Below, piece after piece: positions 35,226 through 40,701 of a stretch of DNA of 40,701 bases. The position numbers and the translations under genes were made by a program. Position 1 is the stretch's first letter. Each line of letters opens with the position of its first letter. The notes below the pieces were generated by a model. The model worked only from the letters and a program-made list of their open reading frames with translations, had not been told where the DNA came from and ran no database searches. Source of the stretch: Lachnospiraceae bacterium UBA7050 (GTDB lineage Bacteria > Bacillota > Clostridia > Lachnospirales > Lachnospiraceae); the NCBI GenBank assembly GCA_002493905.1, contig DLAJ01000024.1, forward strand, positions 1 through 40,701, written 5' to 3'.

Positions 35226-35531
35226 TTGATCGTAACACAGGAAAAGCTCGTGAAACAGATTGCGGATAAGGCAGACATGGATGCGGCATCCGTGCGGAAA
35301 ATGTTTGAGACTGCAGAGGAGCTTATTTTCGGCTGCCTGTCCGCAACCACTCCGTCCGAGCAGACCGTCATCAAGCTGATGGACGGATTAAGCCTTGAGT
35401 GTCATTATATTCCGGAAAAGGAAATCCATACCTATGACAAAATTGTCTGTAAACCGAAGATATGGGTCCGTCCGAAAGTCACCCGGTATTATAACAGAAA
35501 GCTAAACAGATATTTTGACAATCCCGTCTAA
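35226..35531 (+). CDS. HU-like DNA-binding protein
   Basis: A 101-aa protein resembling the bacterial HU/IHF fold. The N-terminal helices VTQEKLVKQIADKADM and AASVRKMFETAEELIF are followed by a beta region with VIKLMDGLSLECHYIPEKE, ending PKVTRYYNRKLN. It would bend or package element DNA or act in transcription. The start is uncertain: a TTG at 35226 lies 11 nt after AGGAAGG, while a GTG at 35214 overlaps that site. A strong terminator follows. Confidence 0.68.
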   Translation: MIVTQEKLVKQIADKADMDAASVRKMFETAEELIFGCLSATTPSEQTVIKLMDGLSLECHYIPEKEIHTYDKIVCKPKIWVRPKVTRYYNRKLNRYFDNPV

Positions 35532-35578
35532 CAGACGCGTAACCACGTTTTAGCAGGCTTATCTTTCTCTTTTCTGAT

Positions 35579-35630
35579 GCGGCTGACGGTGCTGCCATGT
35601 CTGCAGTACCGTCGGCTGCCGCTTTCTTTA
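35579..35630 (+). terminator. Terminator after the HU-like gene
   Basis: GACGGTGCTGC pairs with GCAGTACCGTC (one G-U, favouring the plus strand), extended by GCGGC/GCCGC and followed by TTTCTTTATT. Confidence 0.85.
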
Positions 35631-35634
35631 TTCC

Positions 35635-35741
35635 CACGGACAATAAGTCAAAGTCCGAAGGGCCTTGACGAATTTCTCGAGGGTCAAATCCCCCGCAGCT
35701 TGCTGCGAGGCATTTGATTTGAGAGGTTTTTGTCTTCCGTG
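35635..35741 (+). ncRNA. Candidate structured small RNA, three-way junction
   Basis: The outer stem is CACGGA-CAA (35635-35643) with TTG-TCT-TCCGTG (35730-35741). Inside is a hairpin GTCAA...TTGAC (35647-35669) with a GTCC-GAA-GGGC top. A longer arm joins TCTC/GAGA, TCAAAT/ATTTGA (35684-35689 with 35712-35717) and CGCAGC/GCTGCG (35694-35707). G-U pairs in the first hairpin would be C-A mismatches on the other strand, so the plus strand is the RNA. It lies between a terminator and a promoter and holds no ORF. It belongs to no RNA family I recognise. The T run at 35727-35731 could end a shorter form. Confidence 0.5.
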
Positions 35742-35767
35742 ATGATAAAGATATTTTTAACTAATAG

Positions 35768-35796
35768 TTGAAATGATCTACTATTCGTAATATACT
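35768..35796 (+). promoter_or_regulatory. Promoter of the AT-rich cassette
   Basis: TTGAAA, 17-nt spacer, TATACT. AATAGT and ACTATT (35764-35769 and 35781-35786) form an inverted repeat over the -35 region and could be an operator. Confidence 0.75.
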
Positions 35797-35826
35797 TATT
35801 TTATTATGAGGATAGGAGGAAATTAC

Positions 35827-35988
35827 ATGGACACTTTGCTGACAGTGCTTTCTATTATCTGCTCATTTCTTTTTATCGGTTTAGCCGGATATGCTTTTCG
35901 TTTTTTGCAGAAAGGCATCATGTTTTTTGATTACGCATCGCAGTATATCCTGCATGATGCAGAAAAAGAAAACCAAGCAAATGAATAA
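35827..35988 (+). CDS. Small single-span membrane protein
   Basis: A 53-aa protein with one strong N-terminal hydrophobic helix (about 3-25) and a short charged tail. AGGAGG lies 6 nt before the ATG at 35827; an ATG at 35806 lies upstream of that site and was rejected. It is first behind the cassette promoter and is followed by a hairpin that would attenuate the downstream genes. Its function is unknown; small membrane proteins at this place in prophages often serve in superinfection exclusion or lysis control. Confidence 0.7.
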   Translation: MDTLLTVLSIICSFLFIGLAGYAFRFLQKGIMFFDYASQYILHDAEKENQANE

Positions 35989-36007
35989 TAATCATCAACA
36001 TTTTTTA

Positions 36008-36041
36008 TTCCGCCAACGGTTGTTGGCGGAATTTTTATTTT
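36008..36041 (+). terminator. Attenuator-type terminator between the small membrane and secreted protein genes
   Basis: A perfect 10-bp stem TTCCGCCAAC/GTTGGCGGAA with loop GGTT, followed by TTTTTATTTT. The ribosome site of the next gene begins at once, so downstream expression depends on read-through. Confidence 0.88.
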
Positions 36042-36053
36042 GGAGGAATTTAT

Positions 36054-37406
36054 ATGAAGAAAATGTTATCTGTTTTATTAAGTACGACTATTATTGTCTT
36101 GTCAATCTGTTTTTGCTTCAGCCGTCCCATCCATGCATCTTCTCCCCATACAATCACAAACTTCCTAAAAGCTGCCCTGCTCGAAAAGGGGAAAAGCGTC
36201 ACTGGCGATACCATTTTCGAATTTTTTAATTGGATGTATGACCTTTATGAAGAAAGTAATCAGGAAATTTGTGATTTTATGTCCAAAGACAACCTTAATC
36301 AATTTTTGTCACTATTACCTGATATGTTGGGATTGGAAGGCGAGGTTATCACGCAAAATGACAACGATACCTACACTGTAACAAAAGCTTTTCTTGATGA
36401 AATAGATTCTCTCTTTGAACAATATTTACAGGAAACGCCGGAAACCATTGACGTTGTATGGATGCCCGTGATCAGTTCGGACAAGGTATTGGCAACCTAT
36501 TTTTCGACATTACAAGGATATTACCAATTTCGTTCCTGGACGGATAATGAACCGTTAACCCTTATGCTTGCAGATGCTTATAATACTTCAACAGGCGCTA
36601 TACGCTATTTGTGTTTTTTCCCACTTACAGATACGGTTGTACTTCATGGCACTGGCGGCTGCAGCGGCGCCTTAAACTGGGAATCTTTTATTCCGGCAAA
36701 TGCTTATTGGACTGCTACTTGGGGAAATGCTCATACGACCTCCGATATGCTTGGCGGATTTTCTTTATGCCGCTCTGACGGTGTCGATATTAACTATATT
36801 GATTCCAACTTCCCGCCATCTCATATTATGCGTAATTATGCTTCCGAAAATAACGACATCATACAATTCGAAGATATATGTCCTTCTGACTCGCGGCTAT
36901 ATATGTACCGCTTTTTATATCAATATCCATTTAATGAAGTTTTATATTCTTTTCATTTAGATAGATTATCTAATTCTTCACCTGCACTCTTTGTCCGCGG
37001 CTGTAACACCGATGCTCCCGCCTTCATCCCCGTCTTTAAGAGCGTAAACGCATATAAAACATGGATCACCGGCCAGGCTGATTATTATCGCTTTGCCTCT
37101 GACTACTCCGGCGGTGATATTACGGTTAATCCGAATGTCGATTACGATCAGATTACAACCGCGATACAGAATGCCATGAGACAATCCACTGAAAACGGCG
37201 ACAGCTTTGAAAGCATGCTTTCTCAGATGCAGGCAGCATTCTCCAAAACACTTGCCGAACTATCGGGAACGCTTGATGAAATTGGCGGCAACACGGCGGA
37301 ATCAAACTCATGGCTTGAAAAAATATACGAAAAACTGTCCGACCTCTACGATCAGATCGTGCCCTCTGAGCCCGCGGAAACAAAAAAAGGAGTAAATCAG
37401 TCATGA
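36054..37406 (+). CDS. Secreted protein of unknown function in the phage-like element
   Basis: A 450-aa protein with a clear signal peptide (MKKMLSVLLSTTIIVLSICF, cut near HASS, about residue 30). The middle is a soluble alpha/beta region without a family I know. The C-terminal 85 residues are helical and coiled-coil-like (from AIQNAMRQSTENGDSFESML onward), as in phage structural proteins. The first two thirds are markedly AT-rich while the last third has the composition of the neighbours, suggesting mosaic origin. The GGAGG ribosome site follows directly on the attenuator. The stop overlaps the start of the desulfurase gene (ATGA), so the two are coupled. It could be a lysogenic-conversion factor or a surface receptor modifier; neither is proven. 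Confidence 0.75.
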   Translation: MKKMLSVLLSTTIIVLSICFCFSRPIHASSPHTITNFLKAALLEKGKSVTGDTIFEFFNWMYDLYEESNQEICDFMSKDNLNQFLSLLPDMLGLEGEVITQNDNDTYTVTKAFLDEIDSLFEQYLQETPETIDVVWMPVISSDKVLATYFSTLQGYYQFRSWTDNEPLTLMLADAYNTSTGAIRYLCFFPLTDTVVLHGTGGCSGALNWESFIPANAYWTATWGNAHTTSDMLGGFSLCRSDGVDINYIDSNFPPSHIMRNYASENNDIIQFEDICPSDSRLYMYRFLYQYPFNEVLYSFHLDRLSNSSPALFVRGCNTDAPAFIPVFKSVNAYKTWITGQADYYRFASDYSGGDITVNPNVDYDQITTAIQNAMRQSTENGDSFESMLSQMQAAFSKTLAELSGTLDEIGGNTAESNSWLEKIYEKLSDLYDQIVPSEPAETKKGVNQS

Positions 37407-38548
37407 TACCTATCTACTTAGACCACGCGGCGTCCACGCCTTTGTCCGATGCGATGAAGGCGTACCTGACGCCGCTATTGGATTTGTACGGAAATCCATC
37501 ATCTTCCCACTCTGCAGGCGCGCCGGTCAGACAACTCATTGAAGACGCAAGGCAGTCCGTTTCCGATTTTATTCATGCCAGGCCCGGAGAAATCCTCTTT
37601 ACGCCATCCGGCTGCGCCGGTAATACGCTGGCAGTCAAAGGATTGACGTCCGACAACCCGCAAAAAAATCAGTACCATGTCTTCTATTCTCCAACCGCCC
37701 ACAAATCCATGCGCGCAGCCTGTGAGTCCTGCCTCCTTCACACACCCTTAAAAGTTCATGCAGACGGCAGTATTGATCTCTCCGCTCTCGATGCGCTTCT
37801 GACACAATCCGGCACACTCAGACCTCTTGTCTGCATCGAAGCCGCCAATTCAGAGATCGGAACAATTCAGGATGTACGTAAGGCAGGTTCCGTCACTCAC
37901 AGACATGGCGGCATTCTCGTCGTGGATGCGACGGGCTATATTCCGTCTCTGCCGGTCCGTATGGATTTATGGAAAAACGATGTGGATATTCTGACGTTCA
38001 GCGGTCACAAACTTCATGCCCTAAAGGGTGTCGGCGTTTTCTGGAAACGTCGTGAAATCAAACTAAACCCGCTGATCTACGGCAGTCAGGAACAGGGACT
38101 GATCGGAGGAACAGAATCCGTCCTGAGTATCGCTTCCTTAGGAAAATCCGTTTCGGGATACGACTACACCGCTGTCAGCTCTGATAACAGAAATTTTGTT
38201 TACGACCATATCACCGAAAGGATTCCGGACTGTTATGCAGTCGGCGCCCCTGTGAAATCAGACCGCAGACTGCCGCAAAACTTATATCTTTGTTTTCCGG
38301 GCATTGACGGTGAATCCCTCATGATTCTTTTAGATATGAACGGGATTCAGGTATCTACCGGCTCCGCCTGCAACAGCAAAACCCTGTCCGCCTCCGCTGT
38401 TCTTTCTGCGATCGGCCTGAATCAAAAGGACCTTCGCAGTTGTATCCGCATGACTTTTTCAGGACAGGAAACAAAAGAACAACTGGATTATGTGTGCCGC
38501 ACGCTGAAACAATGCGTCACCGTCCTAAGAAAATGCGGTGCAGAATAA
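37403..38548 (+). CDS. Cysteine desulfurase-like PLP enzyme (NifS/IscS family)
   Basis: A 381-aa class V aminotransferase-fold protein. It has LDHAASTPLS at the N-terminus, His100 (stacks on PLP), AANSEIGTIQDV, Asp175, the PLP lysine Lys203 in TFSGHKLHALKG, GGTESV, and the catalytic loop STGSACNSK with Cys323. The normal activity is release of sulfur from L-cysteine as a protein persulfide for Fe-S clusters, thio-nucleosides or DNA phosphorothioates. Two positions are unusual: the Gln that usually follows Asp (DxxQ) is Gly178, and the phosphate loop reads SGCAGNT instead of SGATESNN. No Fe-S scaffold, thiolase or Dnd gene is in the window. It is coupled to the secreted protein by ATGA and sits just before the lysis genes. 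Confidence 0.88.
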   Translation: MIPIYLDHAASTPLSDAMKAYLTPLLDLYGNPSSSHSAGAPVRQLIEDARQSVSDFIHARPGEILFTPSGCAGNTLAVKGLTSDNPQKNQYHVFYSPTAHKSMRAACESCLLHTPLKVHADGSIDLSALDALLTQSGTLRPLVCIEAANSEIGTIQDVRKAGSVTHRHGGILVVDATGYIPSLPVRMDLWKNDVDILTFSGHKLHALKGVGVFWKRREIKLNPLIYGSQEQGLIGGTESVLSIASLGKSVSGYDYTAVSSDNRNFVYDHITERIPDCYAVGAPVKSDRRLPQNLYLCFPGIDGESLMILLDMNGIQVSTGSACNSKTLSASAVLSAIGLNQKDLRSCIRMTFSGQETKEQLDYVCRTLKQCVTVLRKCGAE

Positions 38549-38588
38549 ATATTATACCACCTATGACCTGAAAGGAGGAACGAACCTG

Positions 38589-39476
38589 ATGACATACACG
38601 AACTCTCCGCTCATCGATCATACAAGGCTCAGCCCAAACAGGACCAGCCCCAGAAACCATCGGATTGATACGATTACAATCCACTGCATGGCGGGCAATC
38701 TGTCCGTCGAAGCATGCGGCAGCCTCTTTGCGCAGCCCTCAAAAAAAGCGTCTTCCAATTACGGCATCGGCAGCGACGGGCGGATCGCGCTGTACGTTGA
38801 AGAAAAGGACCGCTCATGGTGCTCTTCCAACGCGGCAAACGACAACCGCGCCGTGACAATCGAAGTCGCCAACGACGGAGGCGGACCGGACTGGCACGTA
38901 TCGGACAAGGCTATGGCATCCTTAATCCGCCTAATTGCAGACATCTGTATAAGAAACCGGATTCAAGAGTTAAAATGGAAAGCAGATCGGTCTCTGATCG
39001 GTCAGACCGGCTTACAAAACATGACCGTCCATCGGTGGTTTGCCGCAAAAAGCTGTCCGGGTAACTACCTATATGACAGACACGGCTATATTGCAGATCA
39101 GGTCAACCGCATTTTAACAGGAACCTGTACCGTTCCACCCGGAGCTCCTTCCAACCAAATCCCTGCACAGGATTCCGTCACGCGAAAGCCTGATTATGTC
39201 TGGCAGGGCGTGGACTATTCCCTCGTCTTCGACCCTGTATTTTATTCCAATACCTACCCCGATCTGCAAACCGCATTCGGCACAGACCCTGCAAAGCTCT
39301 TCCGCCATTTCTGTCAGTACGGGATGAAAGAGGGACGCTCTGCAAGCCCTTCCTTTCATGTCCGCCGCTATCAAAGCTATCATGACGATCTGCGGAAAGC
39401 CTTCGGCAGCGAACTGCCGCTCTATTACAGACATTACATTCTCTACGGACATAAAGAACATAGAAAATGTACCTGA
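38589..39476 (+). CDS. Phage endolysin, Amidase_2 with two C-terminal repeats
   Basis: A 295-aa N-acetylmuramoyl-L-alanine amidase of the PGRP/T7-lysozyme type. Zinc ligands are His32 (TIHCMAG), His148 (VHRWF) and Cys156 (KSCPG). No signal peptide is present, so export would rely on the holin downstream. The C-terminus has two repeats of about 40 residues (YSNTYPDLQTAFG...YGMKEGR and YQSYHDDLRKAFG...YGHKEHR), a likely wall-binding unit seen in clostridial surface proteins and lysins. The ATG at 38589 has AAAGGAGG 10 nt upstream; the frame opens at 38538 inside the desulfurase gene. Confidence 0.9.
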   Translation: MTYTNSPLIDHTRLSPNRTSPRNHRIDTITIHCMAGNLSVEACGSLFAQPSKKASSNYGIGSDGRIALYVEEKDRSWCSSNAANDNRAVTIEVANDGGGPDWHVSDKAMASLIRLIADICIRNRIQELKWKADRSLIGQTGLQNMTVHRWFAAKSCPGNYLYDRHGYIADQVNRILTGTCTVPPGAPSNQIPAQDSVTRKPDYVWQGVDYSLVFDPVFYSNTYPDLQTAFGTDPAKLFRHFCQYGMKEGRSASPSFHVRRYQSYHDDLRKAFGSELPLYYRHYILYGHKEHRKCT

Positions 39477-39509
39477 TTCAAAAAAATATCTCCAAGGAGG
39501 AACATTTGT

Positions 39510-39815
39510 ATGGATACGACCACATTTTTAATCATGCTATCACTTTTTTCCACGCTGAGCAGCCTCGTAACGGAGGGCGTCAAAAATATAATATTTGACA
39601 AAGCAAATCTCCCTTACAATCTGACTGCACTCGGATGCGCCTGTATCATCGGAAGCGCCGGAACCGCGGTCTACTACCTGCTGACTGCCGCCCCCTTTAC
39701 TGCCAGTCATATCCTCTGCATGGTCCTGATGGGATTTGCCAGCGGCCTGACATCCATGGTGGGCTTTGACAAACTCAAACAATCACTGGAACAGATCAAC
39801 GGCAAAAAAGGATAA
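39510..39815 (+). CDS. Phage holin
   Basis: A 101-aa protein with three hydrophobic segments (about 5-22, 36-58, 64-84) and a charged C-terminal tail. It lies directly after the endolysin and has a strong AAGGAGG site. Size, topology and place fit a class I type holin that releases the amidase to the wall. A similar gene order is usual in Firmicute prophages. Confidence 0.8.
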   Translation: MDTTTFLIMLSLFSTLSSLVTEGVKNIIFDKANLPYNLTALGCACIIGSAGTAVYYLLTAAPFTASHILCMVLMGFASGLTSMVGFDKLKQSLEQINGKKG

Positions 39816-39827
39816 ACGGTTTCCACT

Positions 39828-40391
39828 ATGAATGAAATCATCGAACTCACAAAGATTCCATTTTCATCCGTGCTGGTTTCCGTTTTTATAGTCCTGACCG
39901 GAATCAAAACCATCGTATCCCTTTTAGAATGGGCTGCAAAAAAATTGGGACTGGAAACAAAATGGATGCGTTCAAAGCGCGAAGAACACGAGCTTTTAAT
40001 CCGAACCTCCAAGGCGCTTAACGCACTACAGGAAAAACACGAAACGGATGCCGCACATTCCGACCGGCGCGATGATGAAATTGCAAACGACATTAAAAAA
40101 CTCACGCATATGTTCGTGGAAAAAGAAATTGACGATATGCGTTGGGAGATTAACAATTTCGCCACACAGGTTTCCGAAGGAAAACCCTGCAATAAAGACA
40201 GCTTCCAGCACTGTCTGCACATTTATGAAAAATACGAAAAAATATTAAAAGAAAACGGGCTTGAAAACGGCGAAGTCGAAATTTCTATGGAACTGATCAA
40301 CCATGCATATAAGCAAAGGCTTACCGGGCAGACGCCCCTTTGCAGATGCGAAACAAACAAAAAAGGAGAAAACAATGAGACATTTTTTTAG
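39828..40391 (+). CDS. Phage lysis-module membrane/coiled-coil protein
   Basis: A 187-aa protein. One transmembrane helix near the N-terminus (about 12-35) is followed by a charged helical stretch (about 45-95). A conserved-looking C-terminal part has EIDDMRWEINNFATQVSEGK and YEKYEKILKENGLENG. I recall similar proteins beside holins in clostridial prophages; their function is unknown. It starts 12 nt after the holin stop and overlaps the next gene by 17 nt. Confidence 0.72.
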   Translation: MNEIIELTKIPFSSVLVSVFIVLTGIKTIVSLLEWAAKKLGLETKWMRSKREEHELLIRTSKALNALQEKHETDAAHSDRRDDEIANDIKKLTHMFVEKEIDDMRWEINNFATQVSEGKPCNKDSFQHCLHIYEKYEKILKENGLENGEVEISMELINHAYKQRLTGQTPLCRCETNKKGENNETFF

Positions 40392-40590
40392 AATGAAGAA
40401 AAACGAATGGAAAGTAAAGGCAATGATTTACGGCGCCATCATAAGCATGTCAGAACAGCAGCGCGGAATCATGGAACTTCTTCAGAAGCTGTATACCGCC
40501 TTCAAGGACATGCCGGAGGAGGAATTAAAGAGAGAGTTTATCGAAAAGCTTGCCGGAATCATTCATGACGACAATCAAACGCATGAGTAA
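40375..40590 (+). CDS. Small phage protein of unknown function
   Basis: A 71-aa, mainly helical, charged protein (KKNEWKVKAMIYGAI, then EEELKREFIEKLAG). The ATG at 40375 has AAAGGAG upstream and overlaps the end of the preceding gene by 17 nt, in keeping with one operon. Confidence 0.65.
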   Translation: MRHFFRMKKNEWKVKAMIYGAIISMSEQQRGIMELLQKLYTAFKDMPEEELKREFIEKLAGIIHDDNQTHE

Positions 40591-40631
40591 AAAACACTCC
40601 GACCCATTATTCACGAAAGGATGGTGAAACA

Positions 40632-40701
40632 ATGATCTCCCAAAACAATGACAAAATTGTGCTCGGCTTAGACATCCCCAAAACAGCAGCACAGATCAAC
40701 T
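40632..40701 (+). CDS. Start of a probable phage tail/structural protein (partial)
   Basis: Only 23 codons are inside the window. An AAAGGA ribosome site precedes the ATG at 40632. The opening KIVLGLDIPKTAAQIN resembles the N-terminus of tail-fibre or minor tail proteins of clostridial prophages, which often begin with LGLDIPKT-type helices. The assignment is from memory of the pattern and is tentative. Confidence 0.45.
   Translation, partial: MISQNNDKIVLGLDIPKTAAQIN

Noticed and set aside
31733..40701. Diversity-generating retroelement
   Set aside because: The secreted protein with a variable front suggested it, but there is no reverse transcriptase and no template/variable repeat pair in the window.

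Overview
The window looks like a chromosome segment of a Gram-positive anaerobe of the class Clostridia, probably a gut Lachnospiraceae. The signs are: diderm-specific genes are absent; promoters are of the TTGACA-N17-TATAAT type with strong AGGAGG ribosome sites; there is a Firmicute-type LexA box; there are plant-glycan hydrolases (GH5, GH31, GH32); and families common in Clostridia occur (DUF4474, DUF2974, DUF3810, the PflX-like radical SAM family, bacteriohemerythrin). The taxonomic call is inference from gene content only.

Positions 1-29650 are ordinary chromosome, mostly on the minus strand. In order they hold: an LRR lipoprotein; a tRNA-Leu pair; a heterodimeric ABC exporter; an orphan FliD-like protein; a radical SAM gene whose 5' end is broken by a 41-bp tandem repeat; a metallophosphoesterase/DUF4474 pair; a glutamine-amidotransferase-like protein without its catalytic cysteine; a GH32 enzyme; a GH31/DUF2974 pair; an NdpA-like protein; a DUF3810 peptidase-like membrane protein; a coiled-coil protein with HflX; tRNA-Pro; an esterase; an Amidase_3 cell-wall amidase; a GGDEF protein; a GH5 lipoprotein; a hemerythrin; and a FAD/Rieske oxidoreductase.

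From about 29660 to the right edge lies a phage-like element that runs out of the window. A minus-strand operon (sigma-70-like factor, then a DUF262 protein) starts at a near-consensus promoter whose spacer is a 12-bp palindromic LexA/SOS box. Divergent from it are a 70-aa gene and a 918-aa protein that I read as a single-chain, two-barrel RNA polymerase of the YonO/QDE-1 type. It has an SGD-like catalytic loop DVDGD, an upstream RSPHLY motif, a lysine-glycine motif in the other barrel, and a C-terminal zinc ribbon. Then come an HU-like protein, a terminator, a compact structured RNA candidate, and an AT-rich cassette (53-aa membrane protein, hairpin attenuator, 450-aa secreted protein). These are followed by a cysteine desulfurase homologue, an Amidase_2 endolysin, a holin, two small lysis/structural genes and the start of a probable tail protein.

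The most interesting unit is this element. DNA damage would release LexA and induce a sigma-like factor. The element also carries its own non-canonical RNA polymerase, and a cysteine desulfurase is translationally coupled to a secreted protein just before the lysis genes. That these parts form one transcription-takeover circuit is inference. The LexA box, the promoters and the polymerase motifs are visible directly.
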